Assembly (NCBI RefSeq): GCF_008386585.1
Contig: NZ_VUOB01000041.1
Span: 211,292-275,291, forward strand
Origin: Solihabitans fulvus
GTDB taxonomy: Bacteria > Actinomycetota > Actinomycetes > Mycobacteriales > Pseudonocardiaceae
DNA length: 64,000 bases
Direction: 5' to 3'
A program made the position numbers and the translations under genes. This document shows, piece by piece, positions 1-8,938 of the stretch; positions within the stretch are counted from its first letter, which is position 1, and every line of letters begins with the position of its first letter. The notes below the pieces were generated by a model. It was not told the origin of the DNA, ran no database searches, and saw only the letters and a program-made list of their open reading frames with translations.

Positions 1-253
1 GTAGCGGCCGCCCGCGCGGCGCGAGGTGGTCGACCACGTGCCCGAGCCTGCGCACGTACTCGAACTCCAGGTACCCGGGGTCGTCGAGGTCGACGTGCGA
101 CTGGGGCGTGTCGTCGACCAGCAGGGTCCACGCCCTCGGACGGTCGCGATCCGGCCTCAGGGTGGCCGTTCCGGAGTCGACCTGCTCACAGATCGGCTCC
201 GGCCCGCGCCGCCGCCGCTCGGTGGATCGCGCGCCTCGTCGCTGGTCGGCCAT
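1..253 (-). CDS. Spermidine synthase-like protein, N-terminal part (runs off window)
   Basis: Only the first 84 residues are present; the rest lies before base 1. Translation from the ATG at 253 gives a basic, Arg-rich start followed by WTLLVDDTPQSHVDLDDP and YLEFEYVRRLGHVVD. This resembles the opening beta-strands of spermine/spermidine-synthase-fold proteins, where the substrate region precedes the Rossmann fold. Actinobacterial members of this family are often of uncertain substrate, so polyamine synthesis is not assured. The gene is divergent from dnaE, with 157 bp between the two starts. The call rests on N-terminal motif recognition only. Confidence 0.6.
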   Translation of the reverse strand, partial: MADQRRGARSTERRRRGPEPICEQVDSGTATLRPDRDRPRAWTLLVDDTPQSHVDLDDPGYLEFEYVRRLGHVVDHLAPRGRPL

Positions 254-410
254 GTGGCCCAGTATCGCCCGGCCGCAGATTGTCGGTGGGGTGGCGTATA
301 CACCCGGGGTGTCCTTGTTCATGTCGATCTTCGGCTCGGACTAGGCTCGGTGGTGGTCCGGCGGCGGCAGTGTCCGCGCCTCAATTTCTTGATCAAGGAG
401 GCTGTCGGGT

Positions 411-3400
411 ATGGCCGACTCGTTCGTGCACCTGCACGTGCACACCGAGTACTCGATGCTCGATGGCGCGGCGCGGCTCAAGGACATGTTCGCCGAGTGC
501 GAGCGCCTTGGCATGACCGCCGCCGCGATCACCGATCACGGCAACATGTACGGCGCCTACGACTTCTACCGGCAGGCGACGGCGGCCGGCATCACCCCGG
601 TGATCGGCATCGAGGCGTACCTGGCCCCGGAGTCGCGGTTCAACAAGAAGCGCGTGCTGTGGGGCGACCCTGGCCAGAAGAGCGACGACGTCTCCGCCAG
701 CGGCGCTTACACCCACCAGACCATCTGGGCCCGCAACAACGAGGGCCTGCACAACCTGATGCGCGCCGCGAGCCTCGCCTCCATCGAGGGCCAGCTCGGC
801 AAGTGGTCGCGCATGGACCGCGAGCTGCTCGCGGAGAACTCCGCTGGCCTGATGGCCACCACCGGCTGCCCATCGGGCGAGGTGCAGACCCGGCTCCGCC
901 TCGGCCACGAGAAGGAAGCCCTCCAGGCCGCCTCGGACTGGAAGGACATCTACGGCGCGGAGAACTTCTTCGTCGAGCTGATGGACCACGGCATCGAGAT
1001 CGAGAGCCGCGTCCGCGACGGCCTGCTCAAGGTCGGCAAGGAACTCAACCTGCCGTTCGTGGTGACCAACGACTCGCACTACACCTACCCCGAGGAACGG
1101 GAGTCGCACGCCGCGCTGCTGTGCATCCAGACCGGCAAGACACTCCAGGACCCGACGCGGTTCAAGTTCGACGGCTCGGGCTACTACCTCAAGTCGCCCG
1201 ACGAGATGCGGGCGATCGACTCGTCCGAGGCCTGGCAGCAGGGCTGCGCGAACACCCTGCTGGTGGCCGAGCGGGTCGACACCACCGGCATGTTCGAGTT
1301 CCGCAACCTGATGCCCCGGTTCCCGATCCCCGAGGGCATGACCGAGGACGAGTACTTCCGCCAGGAAGTCTGGCTCGGCATGGAGCGGCGGTTCCCCGGC
1401 GGCATCGACGAGGAGCACCGCAGGCAGGTCGAGTTCGAGATCGGCGTCATCCTCCAGATGGGCTTCCCGGCCTACTTCCTGGTCGTCGCCGACTTCATCA
1501 ACTGGGCCAAGGCCAACGGCATCCGGGTCGGCCCCGGCCGTGGCTCCGCCGCAGGCGCGCTGATCGCGTACGCGATGGGCATCACCGACCTCGACCCGCT
1601 CGCGCACGGCCTGATCTTCGAGCGGTTCCTCAACCCGGACCGCGTCAGCCCGCCCGACATCGACATCGACTTCGACGAGCGTCGGCGCGGCGACGTGATC
1701 CGCTACGTTACGGAGAAGTGGGGCGAGGACAAGGTCGCCCAGGTGATCACCTTCGGCACGATCAAGGCGAAGGCCGCGATCAAGGACTCCGCGCGGGTGC
1801 TCTACGGGCAGCCCGGCTACGCGGTGGCCGACCGGATCTCCAAGGCGATGCCGCCGCCCGTGATGGGCAAGGACATCCCGCTGTCCGGGGTGTTCGACTC
1901 GACGCACAAGCGCTACGGCGAGGCCGCCGAGGTGCGCACCCTCTACGAGACCGACCCGCAGGTGAAGTCGATCATCGACACCGGCCGCGGCCTCGAGGGC
2001 CTGATCCGCAACGCTGGCGTGCACGCCTGCGCGGTCATCATGTCCGCGGAGCCCCTGACCGATCACATCCCGCTGTGGAAGCGCGGCCAGGACGGCGCGA
2101 TCATCACGCAGTTCGACTACCCGACCTGCGAGACGCTCGGCCTGCTGAAGATGGACTTCCTCGGCCTGAGCAACCTCACCATCATCGACGACGCCCTGAA
2201 GAACATCGAGATCAGCGGCAAGCCCCCGCTCGATCTCGACCAGGTCACCCTCGACGACAAGAAGACCTACGAGCTGCTCTCGCGCGGCGACACCCTCGGC
2301 GTGTTCCAGCTCGATGGTGGCGCGCTGCGCGACCTGCTCCGCCTGATGCGGCCGGACAACTTCGAGGACGTCTCCGCCGTCATCGCCCTGTACCGGCCCG
2401 GTCCGATGGGCGCGAACTCGCACACGAACTACGCGCTGCGCAAGAACGGCGCGCAGGAGATCACCCCGATCCACCCCGCCCTGGTGGGGGGCCTCGGGGA
2501 GGTCCTTGACACGACCTACGGCCTGATCGTGTACCAGGAGCAGGTCATGGCGATCGCGCAGAAGCTGGCCGGCTACACGCTGGCTCAGGCGGACCTGCTG
2601 CGGCGAGCCATGGGTAAGAAGAAGAAGGAGATCCTCGACAAGGAGTACACCGGCTTCGAGGCCGGCATGATCAAGAACGGCTACCCGGCCGACGCGATCA
2701 AGACGCTGTGGGACATCCTCGTCCCCTTCGCCGACTACGCCTTCAACAAGGCGCACTCCGCCGCATACGGCCTGGTCGCGTACTGGACGGCCTACCTCAA
2801 GGCCAACTACCCGGCCGAGTACATGGCCGCGCTGCTCACCACGAACTCCGACAACAAGGACAAGTCCGCGATCTACCTCGCCGAGTGCCGCAGGATGGGC
2901 ATCACGGTGTTGCCGCCGGACGTCAACGAGTCGGAGCGCGACTTCGCGCCGGTCGGCGAGGACATCCGGTTCGGCCTCGGCGCGATCCGCAACGTCGGCG
3001 CGAACGTGGTCGACTCGATCACCAAGGCGCGCAAGGAGAAGGGCAAGTACAGCGACTTCTCCGACTACCTGCGCAAGGTGGACACACAGGCGTGCAACAA
3101 GAAGGTCGTCGAGTCGCTGATCAAGGCCGGCGCCTTCGACTCGCTCGGCCACCCGCGCAAGGGCCTGCACATGATCCACACCGAGGCCGTCGACGCGATC
3201 ATGGACACCAAGAAGGCCGAGGCGATCGGGCAGTTCGACCTGTTCGGCGGCGGGGACACCGAGGAGGTCGGCAGCATCTTCGACGTGAAGGTGCCCGACG
3301 AGGCGTGGGAGCTCAAGCACCAGCTCGCGCTGGAGCGGGAGATGCTCGGTCTCTACGTCTCCGGCCACCCGCTCAACGGCGTCGAGCACATCCTGGAGTC

Positions 3401-3938
3401 GCACTCGGACACCTCGATCGCGCGCATTCTGTCCGGCGAGGTCCCGGACGGCTCGCAGGTCACCATCGGCGGCATCCTGTCCACGGTCACCAGGCGGGTC
3501 AACAAGAACGGCGAGCCGTGGGCGTCGGCCCAGCTGGAGGACCTGGTCGGCGGCATCGAGGTGCTGTTCTTCCCGAAGAGCTACGTGGTGCACGGGATGA
3601 GCGTGCTCGAAGACGCCATCGTGCTGGTCAAGGCGCGGGTGGCGAAGCGGGACGACCGGATCTCGTTGATCGCCAACGACCTCGCCGTGCCGGACCTGAG
3701 TTCCGCCGGCACCACGGCGATGCGGCTGAAGATGTTCGCGGCCAAGTGCACCCCGAAGGTGGTGACCCAGCTCAAGGACGTGCTGTCCGCGCATCCCGGC
3801 ACCGCCGAGGTGCACCTGAGCCTGGTCAACGGCCAGCGCACCACCGTGCTGAAGCTGGACGACGCGCTGCGGGTGAGCATGTCGCCCTCGCTGATGGGCG
3901 ACCTGAAGGCGTTGCTCGGCCCCAGTTGCCTTGGGTAG
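411..3938 (+). CDS. dnaE: DNA polymerase III alpha subunit (replicative)
   Basis: Catalytic subunit of the replicative DNA polymerase, 1175 residues, close to the usual DnaE1 length. The N-terminal PHP domain starts with HLHVHTEYSMLDG (residues about 7-19). The polymerase active-site aspartates lie in PDIDIDFDERR (about residue 418). NKAHSAAYGLVAYWTAYLKA near residue 780 is the conserved thumb/fingers region. An OB-fold nucleic-acid binding segment (VTIGGILSTVTRRVNKNGE) lies near residue 1020. The ATG at 411 has an AAGGAGG ribosome site at 395-401, partly inside a CTTGATCAAG palindrome (388-397). A 13-bp inverted repeat, ACACC-CGG-GGTGT, sits at 300-312 in the upstream gap; its role is unknown. 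The gene appears monocistronic. Confidence 0.97.
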   Translation: MADSFVHLHVHTEYSMLDGAARLKDMFAECERLGMTAAAITDHGNMYGAYDFYRQATAAGITPVIGIEAYLAPESRFNKKRVLWGDPGQKSDDVSASGAYTHQTIWARNNEGLHNLMRAASLASIEGQLGKWSRMDRELLAENSAGLMATTGCPSGEVQTRLRLGHEKEALQAASDWKDIYGAENFFVELMDHGIEIESRVRDGLLKVGKELNLPFVVTNDSHYTYPEERESHAALLCIQTGKTLQDPTRFKFDGSGYYLKSPDEMRAIDSSEAWQQGCANTLLVAERVDTTGMFEFRNLMPRFPIPEGMTEDEYFRQEVWLGMERRFPGGIDEEHRRQVEFEIGVILQMGFPAYFLVVADFINWAKANGIRVGPGRGSAAGALIAYAMGITDLDPLAHGLIFERFLNPDRVSPPDIDIDFDERRRGDVIRYVTEKWGEDKVAQVITFGTIKAKAAIKDSARVLYGQPGYAVADRISKAMPPPVMGKDIPLSGVFDSTHKRYGEAAEVRTLYETDPQVKSIIDTGRGLEGLIRNAGVHACAVIMSAEPLTDHIPLWKRGQDGAIITQFDYPTCETLGLLKMDFLGLSNLTIIDDALKNIEISGKPPLDLDQVTLDDKKTYELLSRGDTLGVFQLDGGALRDLLRLMRPDNFEDVSAVIALYRPGPMGANSHTNYALRKNGAQEITPIHPALVGGLGEVLDTTYGLIVYQEQVMAIAQKLAGYTLAQADLLRRAMGKKKKEILDKEYTGFEAGMIKNGYPADAIKTLWDILVPFADYAFNKAHSAAYGLVAYWTAYLKANYPAEYMAALLTTNSDNKDKSAIYLAECRRMGITVLPPDVNESERDFAPVGEDIRFGLGAIRNVGANVVDSITKARKEKGKYSDFSDYLRKVDTQACNKKVVESLIKAGAFDSLGHPRKGLHMIHTEAVDAIMDTKKAEAIGQFDLFGGGDTEEVGSIFDVKVPDEAWELKHQLALEREMLGLYVSGHPLNGVEHILESHSDTSIARILSGEVPDGSQVTIGGILSTVTRRVNKNGEPWASAQLEDLVGGIEVLFFPKSYVVHGMSVLEDAIVLVKARVAKRDDRISLIANDLAVPDLSSAGTTAMRLKMFAAKCTPKVVTQLKDVLSAHPGTAEVHLSLVNGQRTTVLKLDDALRVSMSPSLMGDLKALLGPSCLG

Positions 3939-4008
3939 CCCCTCGGTCGAGTTGTTGCTCTGAACGGGTGATCTTGTCGCCTCGCGGGGACACCGACGGC
4001 CGCCGCCG

Positions 4009-4036
4009 CGTTGGAGTTAACGGGGTTAACTCAACG
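4009..4036. promoter_or_regulatory. Inverted repeat upstream of the P450 gene (candidate operator)
   Basis: GAGTTAAC-GGG-GTTAACTC (4014-4032) is a perfect 8-bp inverted repeat with a 3-bp spacer. Allowing one bulged G, it extends to 12-bp arms (CGTTG ... CAACG). It ends 44 bp before the P450 start and overlaps where a core promoter would lie. The size and symmetry suit a dimeric TetR/MarR-type repressor, but no regulator gene adjoins the P450. Confidence 0.5.
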
Positions 4037-4080
4037 TGGCGCGACGGTCCGCCGGTCGCTCCAGCGAGGAGGACATGGAT

Positions 4081-5316
4081 ATGTCTGTCAGCTCAGCAAA
4101 CGCGCTGGAACAGCTCGCCGAGAACTTCATGCGGGATCCGTACGAGCTGTACGCGCGGCTGCGGGAAGACAGCCCGGCCACCGAGGTGCTGCTGCCGCGT
4201 GGCATGAAGGTCTGGCTGATCACCCGGTACGAGGAGGCTCGCGCCGCGCTGGCCGATCCGTCCCTGCGCAAGGACTTCCGGGCGATGCAGGAACTGTTCG
4301 AGAAGAACTTCCAGGGGGAGGACGGACGGCCGCCGTTCGAGGAAACGGTGCTGGCGCAGCACATGCTCAACAGCGACCAGCCCGACCACACGCGGCTGCG
4401 CAAGCTCGTCACCAAGGCGTTCACCTCGCGAAGGGTTGAGCTGCTGCGGCCCAGGATCGAGGAGATCACCGACGAGCTGCTGGACAACATGGCAGGCAAG
4501 CAGCAGGTGGACCTGCTCGACACATTCGCCTTCCTGCTGCCGATCACGGTGATCTGCGAGCTGCTCGGCGTGCCCGTGGCGGACCGGGACGCCATCCGCG
4601 TCTGGTCCAACACCCTGCTGGACTCCTCGGCGACGCCGGACACCATCAACGAGGCCGCCGGCGCGATGGCCGCGTACATGGTCGGTCTCGTCGAGGCCAA
4701 GCGGGCCGAGCCGGGCGACGACATGCTCAGCGCGCTGGTGCACGCCAGCGACGACGGCGACAGCCTCGACCAGAACGAGGTCGTCTCGATGATCTTCCTG
4801 CTGCTCGTGGCGGGGCACGAGACGACGGTCAACCTGATCGGGAACGGCACGCTGGCCCTGCTCCGCTCGCCGGACCAGCTGGCCGCGCTGCGGGCGGACC
4901 GGAGCCTGCTGCCGGGCGCGATCGAGGAGTTCCTGCGCTTCGAGAGCCCGGTGAACACCGCGACCTTCCGGTTCACCGCCGAGGACACCAAGGTCGGCGA
5001 CATCACGATCCCGGCAGGCGAACTGGTGCTGGTAGCGCTGGGCGGCGCCGACCGCGACCCGCACAAGTTCATCGACCCCGACACCCTGGACATCACCCGC
5101 CCAGCGACCGGACACCTGGCCTTCGGCCACGGCATCCACTACTGCCTCGGCGCGCCGCTGGCCAGACTGGAAGCGGAGATCGCCTTCGACAAACTCCTCA
5201 CCCGCTTCCCCGACCTGAGGCTAGCCGTCGACCCACACGAGATCGAATGGCGAACCAGCTCAATCATGCGAGGAGTCCGCGAACTCCCCGTAGCCCTAAC
5301 CCCAGAAACCCCCTAA
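4081..5316 (+). CDS. Cytochrome P450 (CYP107-like)
   Basis: Haem-thiolate monooxygenase of 411 residues, the usual length for soluble bacterial P450s; no membrane anchor. The I-helix oxygen-activation motif AGHETT lies near residue 244, ExxR in EEFLRFE near 284, and the haem-binding loop FGHGIHYCLG with its Cys ligand near 352. The sequence looks like the macrolide/secondary-metabolite group (CYP107), but the substrate cannot be read from sequence. GAGGAGG at 4066-4072 is 8 bases before the ATG at 4081, which is better spaced than the in-frame ATG at 4075. No ferredoxin gene adjoins, so electron donors must be encoded elsewhere. A strong terminator follows. Confidence 0.93.
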   Translation: MSVSSANALEQLAENFMRDPYELYARLREDSPATEVLLPRGMKVWLITRYEEARAALADPSLRKDFRAMQELFEKNFQGEDGRPPFEETVLAQHMLNSDQPDHTRLRKLVTKAFTSRRVELLRPRIEEITDELLDNMAGKQQVDLLDTFAFLLPITVICELLGVPVADRDAIRVWSNTLLDSSATPDTINEAAGAMAAYMVGLVEAKRAEPGDDMLSALVHASDDGDSLDQNEVVSMIFLLLVAGHETTVNLIGNGTLALLRSPDQLAALRADRSLLPGAIEEFLRFESPVNTATFRFTAEDTKVGDITIPAGELVLVALGGADRDPHKFIDPDTLDITRPATGHLAFGHGIHYCLGAPLARLEAEIAFDKLLTRFPDLRLAVDPHEIEWRTSSIMRGVRELPVALTPETP

Positions 5317-5343
5317 CCGTCCCTTAGTACGGCAACGCCGGAC

Positions 5344-5390
5344 GCCCCGCACCGCTTTTAACTTCGTAACGGTGCGGGGCGCGCGTTTTT
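5344..5390 (+). terminator. Rho-independent terminator after P450
   Basis: An 11-bp perfect GC-rich stem (GCCCCGCACCG at 5344-5354 pairing with 5370-5380) is followed within five bases by TTTTT (5386-5390). It ends the P450 transcript and separates it from the convergent ABC permease gene. Confidence 0.85.
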
Positions 5391-5415
5391 CACTTTTCAA
5401 ACGGCCAGAGCGTCC

Positions 5416-6177
5416 TCACCTATCAAGCGGCCGGGCCGTCCCACCCGTCACGAGCCGTTCGCGGTCGAACATCGCCGCGACGGCCCGCCAGCCGAACCCG
5501 TCGATGACCAGCAGGACCGCCGCGAAGGCCAACGCGATGCCGGACGACGGGGTGATCACATTCAGCGCCATCAGGGCCACGACCACCAGCGGGGGCAGGC
5601 TGGCGAGCGTGCCGAGCTGCTGGGCGGCCCGGACGTCTCGAGATCGAGCGGAGATGGCGATGCCGACCCAGATCGACCAGCCCGCAAGCAACGGCGTGAA
5701 CAGCAACTGGACCAGCACGTGGGACCCCTCGAACACCGCCGAAGCGACGTCGCGCTGAGCGAACAGCGCCGCCGCGCCGAGGAAGACCCCAAAAACCGTG
5801 TATGCGATCACGAGTGTCGGAATGAACGCCGCAAGCGCTTTGCCAACCAGGAATTCCTCGCGGCGAATAGGCGTGATCAGAACCGGCTCCAGGGTTCCCT
5901 GCTCCCGCTCGCCGACCACCGAATAGGCCGCCAACGTCGACGGCACGATCGCGGGGATAAGCAGCATGTAAAGCAAAGACAGCCCGATCCGAGTGTCGAG
6001 CTTCACGACCGAAGCCGACCCCGCCCCCGAAGCCGGCACGCTAAACAGCTGGATCATCGGCAGAACCACGAAGACGACCGGCAGTACAGCCATGGTGATG
6101 ATGACGAAGCGATTCCGTCGGTAGTCCAGGAGTTCCTTCCTGAGGATGGCCCCGACACGGGTCCAGCTGAAGGTCAT
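5416..6177 (-). CDS. ABC-2 type transporter permease
   Basis: Integral membrane subunit of an ABC exporter, about 253 residues. It starts MTFSWTRVGAILRKELLDYR, the typical cytoplasmic entry of ABC-2/NatB-like permeases, followed by a first membrane span (FVIITMAVLPVVFVVLP). A conserved cytoplasmic segment, YSVVGEREQGTLEPVLITPI, is characteristic of ABC-2 permeases. Several further hydrophobic spans follow. The ATG overlaps the stop of the upstream ATPase gene (ATGA at 6174-6177), so the pair is translationally coupled. Substrate unknown; such pairs usually export drugs, lipids or peptides. Confidence 0.88.
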   Translation of the reverse strand: MTFSWTRVGAILRKELLDYRRNRFVIITMAVLPVVFVVLPMIQLFSVPASGAGSASVVKLDTRIGLSLLYMLLIPAIVPSTLAAYSVVGEREQGTLEPVLITPIRREEFLVGKALAAFIPTLVIAYTVFGVFLGAAALFAQRDVASAVFEGSHVLVQLLFTPLLAGWSIWVGIAISARSRDVRAAQQLGTLASLPPLVVVALMALNVITPSSGIALAFAAVLLVIDGFGWRAVAAMFDRERLVTGGTARPLDR

Positions 6178-7121
6178 CGTCGCCTCGCCTCCACGTCCTC
6201 GTCGATGAGTTCCAGATAGACGTCCTCCAACGAGTGGCGGGACTCCGCGATGGACAGGATGTCGGCGTCGGCACCCACCAGAGCCCGCGCGACAGCGGGT
6301 GCCGCAAGATCGGGATCCGACACGGCGAGCAGGTAGCCAGACGACACCTGGTCCCACCCCTGGACGCCGGGCAAGGCCCCGAAGACCTGGCCAGGATCGT
6401 CGAGCGGTGTGCGGACACGGACGTCGAGCTTCTTGGTGAACAGCCGCTCCCGCAGCTCGTCCGGCTTGCCGACCAGGCGCAGCGTCGTGTTCAGGATCGC
6501 CACTCGGTCGCAGAGCCGCTCGGCCTCCTCCAGCCGGTGCGTGGTGAGGAAGATGGTCACGCCCCGCGCCCGCAGGGACGTGATGAGCTCGTGGACTTCG
6601 CGCGCCGCGACCGGGTCCAGCCCGGACGTGGGCTCGTCCAGAAACAACACAGCGGGGTCGTTGAGCAGCGCCCTGGCCAGTGCGACCCGCTGGCGCAGGC
6701 CCTTGGACAGTGATCCGCACAGATCTTGTGCGCGGTCGGCGAGGTTGACCGCCCGTAGCGCCCGCTCGATGCGCCCGCGCGCGTCGGCCAGCTCGTAGAG
6801 CCCGGCGAAGCACTGAAGGTTCTCCACCACGGTCAGCCGCAGATACAGCCCCGGTGACTCGGGCATGATCGAGATCCGCGCCCGGATCGCCGGCCCGTTC
6901 TCGGCGTTCAGGGGCATGCCGGCAACGACGGCCGAGCCCGAACTGGGCGCGATCAGCGTCCCAAGAGTCCGGACGGTTGTCGTCTTGCCGGCGCCGTTCG
7001 GGCCAAGGAACCCGAAGACCTCGCCGTAGCCGACCTCGAAGGAGACATCGGCGAACGCGGTGCGCTCGCCGAAACGCTTGGTCAGTTGCTCGACAACAAC
7101 GGCCGGCCCGACGCCGGTCAT
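6174..7121 (-). CDS. ABC transporter ATP-binding protein (exporter type)
   Basis: Cytoplasmic ATPase partner of the following permease, about 315 residues. Walker A is GPNGAGKTT, the signature loop is LSKGLRQR (a KG variant of the usual SGGQ), Walker B is VLFLDEPTSGLDP, and the switch His lies in LTTHRLEEAE. The roughly 80-residue C-terminal extension after the nucleotide-binding domain is typical of DrrA/NatA-type ATPases. The ATG at 7121 has GGAAA just upstream; an in-frame GTG at 7130 is an alternative. Divergent from bioA. Confidence 0.92.
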   Translation of the reverse strand: MTGVGPAVVVEQLTKRFGERTAFADVSFEVGYGEVFGFLGPNGAGKTTTVRTLGTLIAPSSGSAVVAGMPLNAENGPAIRARISIMPESPGLYLRLTVVENLQCFAGLYELADARGRIERALRAVNLADRAQDLCGSLSKGLRQRVALARALLNDPAVLFLDEPTSGLDPVAAREVHELITSLRARGVTIFLTTHRLEEAERLCDRVAILNTTLRLVGKPDELRERLFTKKLDVRVRTPLDDPGQVFGALPGVQGWDQVSSGYLLAVSDPDLAAPAVARALVGADADILSIAESRHSLEDVYLELIDEDVEARRR

Positions 7122-7214
7122 CGTTTCCACTCACCGGACGCCATGGGCTGCTCCCAACCCGTCATCTGCCACTGTGCGACGCAGCGCACCTGCTTCCATT
7201 CTGGAGCAGCACGC

Positions 7215-7270
7215 CCAACACGCAATGCCCGACACGCAATGCCCAACACGCAATGCTCAACACGCAATGC
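7215..7270 (+). repeat. Four tandem 14-bp repeats overlapping the bioA start codon
   Basis: Four head-to-tail copies of CCAACACGCAATGC (copy 2 has CCGACACG..., copy 4 begins TC) occupy exactly 56 bp. The bioA ATG at 7267 is inside the last copy. The period is not a multiple of three, so the array is not coding. It could be an iterated protein-binding site or a slippage-prone array affecting bioA translation; this is inference. Confidence 0.9.
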
Positions 7271-8562
7271 AGACTGTGCCGGTGACCCCCGACGAGCTAC
7301 TGGCGCTGGACCGCGCCCACGTCTGGCACCCGTACGCCCCGATGCCCGGCACCCGCGAGCCGCTACTCGTATCCGCCGCCTCGGGCACCCGGCTCCACCT
7401 CGCCGACGGCCGCGAGCTGATCGACGGCATGTCCTCCTGGTGGGCGGCCATCCACGGCTACCAGCACCCCGTGCTGGACGACGCGGCCCGCAGCCAGCTC
7501 GGCCGGATGAGCCACGTCATGTTCGGCGGCCTCACCCACGAGCCCGCCGTGACGCTCGCTGCTCGCCTGGTGGAGATCACCCCGGAACCGCTCCAGCACG
7601 TCTTCCTCAGCGACTCCGGCTCGGTCTCCGTTGAGGTCGCCATCAAGATGGCCCTCCAGTACTGGCGCTCCAACAACCGCCACGGCAAGCACCGCCTGCT
7701 GACCTGGCGCGGCGGCTACCACGGCGACACGTTCCACCCGATGAGTGTCTGCGACCCCGACGGCGGCATGCACCACCTGTGGGGCGGCGTCCTGCCTGGC
7801 CAGGTCTTCGCCGACGAGCCGCCTGCGGGTTTCGACTCCGGCATGGACACCGACTACGTCGCGCACCTCGCCGAGCTGATCGAGCGGCACGCCGACGAGC
7901 TGGCCGCCGTCATCGTGGAGCCGGTCGTGCAGGGTGCCGGCGGCATGCGCTTCCACGACCCGCGCTACCTGCACGTTCTGCGCGAGCTGACGCTGGCCAA
8001 CGACGTGCTGCTGATCTTCGACGAGATCGCCACCGGCTTCGGCCGCACCGGCGAGCTGTTCGCCGCCGACCACGCCGGGATCAGCCCGGACATCATGTGC
8101 CTCGGCAAGGCGCTCACCGGCGGCTACCTCACCATGGCGGCCACCCTGTGCACCGGCCGCGTCGCCGAGGGCATCAGCGGCGGCGAGGTGCCGGTGCTCG
8201 CGCACGGCCCGACCTTCATGGGCAACCCGCTGGCCGCCGCCGTGGCCAACGCCTCGATCGACCTGCTGCTCGGCCAGGACTGGCGCTACGAGGTGAAACG
8301 GCTCGAGGCAGGGCTGGCCGCCGGGCTCGCCCCGGCGCGCGACCTCCCCGGCGTGTGGGACGTCCGCGTGCTCGGCGCCATCGGCGTCGTCCAGCTTGAC
8401 CACGAGGTGGACCTGGCCGCCGCCACCGACGCTGCCGTGCGCGCCGGTGTGTGGCTGCGGCCGTTCCGCGACCTGATCTACACGATGCCGCCGTACGTCA
8501 GCACCGACGAGGACATCGCAGCTGTGACCGCAGCCGCTATCTCCGCCGCAGCCGTGTCATGA
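7267..8562 (+). CDS. bioA: Adenosylmethionine-8-amino-7-oxononanoate aminotransferase
   Basis: PLP enzyme that converts KAPA to DAPA with S-adenosylmethionine as amino donor, the antepenultimate step of biotin synthesis. 431 residues from the ATG at 7267, the usual length. HVWHPYAPM near the N-terminus is a BioA hallmark. DGMSSWWAAIHGY, the cofactor region FDEIATGFGRTG, the PLP lysine in CLGKALTGGY and GPTFMGNPLAAAVA are all present. Longer upstream in-frame starts would run through the 14-bp repeat array and are not supported. bioD and bioB follow, but bioF is not between bioA and bioD. Confidence 0.96.
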   Translation: MQTVPVTPDELLALDRAHVWHPYAPMPGTREPLLVSAASGTRLHLADGRELIDGMSSWWAAIHGYQHPVLDDAARSQLGRMSHVMFGGLTHEPAVTLAARLVEITPEPLQHVFLSDSGSVSVEVAIKMALQYWRSNNRHGKHRLLTWRGGYHGDTFHPMSVCDPDGGMHHLWGGVLPGQVFADEPPAGFDSGMDTDYVAHLAELIERHADELAAVIVEPVVQGAGGMRFHDPRYLHVLRELTLANDVLLIFDEIATGFGRTGELFAADHAGISPDIMCLGKALTGGYLTMAATLCTGRVAEGISGGEVPVLAHGPTFMGNPLAAAVANASIDLLLGQDWRYEVKRLEAGLAAGLAPARDLPGVWDVRVLGAIGVVQLDHEVDLAAATDAAVRAGVWLRPFRDLIYTMPPYVSTDEDIAAVTAAAISAAAVS

Positions 8563-8599
8563 GAGACGCCTGCAAAGCCATGAGGGACGCCGTCAAGAC
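8558..8599 (+). repeat. 21-bp tandem near-repeat across the bioA stop codon
   Basis: Two adjacent 21-bp units beginning CATGAGAGACGCC (8558) and CATGAGGGACGCC (8579) match at about 16 of 21 positions. The bioA stop TGA (8560-8562) lies in the first unit. Confidence 0.7.
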
Positions 8600-8610
8600 C
8601 CCAGCCAAGA

Positions 8611-8871
8611 TCAAGCGGTGAGGGCTTTCTCAACGGCCTCGGCCAGCTGGGTGTCGCTGGGCTCGACCAGCACCACACCGCCGGGCAGCACCACGACCGG
8701 GATGTTCTGCCGGCCGCCGGCCAGCTCGATCGCCTGGTCGCGGGCCTGGTCGTCGTGTTCGACGTCGATCGCGGTGTAGGGCACCTCGTTGCGCTTGAAC
8801 CAGGCCTTGGCCCGGCGGCAGTCGCCGCACCAGTCGGCGCCGTACATCACGATCTCCGCAGTCCCCGTCAT
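8611..8871 (-). CDS. Glutaredoxin-like (mycoredoxin/NrdH-type) protein
   Basis: 86-residue thioredoxin-fold thiol oxidoreductase. It starts MTGTAEIVMYGADWCGDCRR, with the redox motif CGDC at residues 15-18, and has the cis-proline turn in NIPVVVLPGG near residue 57. Actinobacteria use mycothiol, so small glutaredoxin-like proteins of this size are commonly mycoredoxins or NrdH-redoxins; which of the two cannot be decided here. The start is supported by TATCGT exactly six bases before the ATG. The gene lies antisense between bioA and bioD, convergent with bioA. Confidence 0.85.
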   Translation of the reverse strand: MTGTAEIVMYGADWCGDCRRAKAWFKRNEVPYTAIDVEHDDQARDQAIELAGGRQNIPVVVLPGGVVLVEPSDTQLAEAVEKALTA

Positions 8872-8877
8872 ACCTCG

Positions 8878-8883
8878 ACGATA
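8878..8883 (-). promoter_or_regulatory. -10 box TATCGT, leaderless glutaredoxin gene
   Basis: TATCGT on the minus strand stands six bases before the ATG at 8871, so transcription should begin at or next to the start codon. Confidence 0.5.
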
Positions 8884-8938
8884 ACCCGGCCGGAGGCGCT
8901 GCCGGCCACCCGAGGCGGTGGCCGTAACCTGTGGGGCC

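Noticed and set aside
393..3815. Very long open frame antisense to dnaE (1140 codons)
   Set aside because: High GC at third positions opens antisense frames; the translation is low-complexity (Arg/His/Val/Asp/Glu) with no domain, while the plus strand is clearly DnaE.
7060..7266. Upstream extension of bioA
   Set aside because: It would run through the ATPase gene's start and the 14-bp repeats; the family N-terminus begins at the ATG at 7267.
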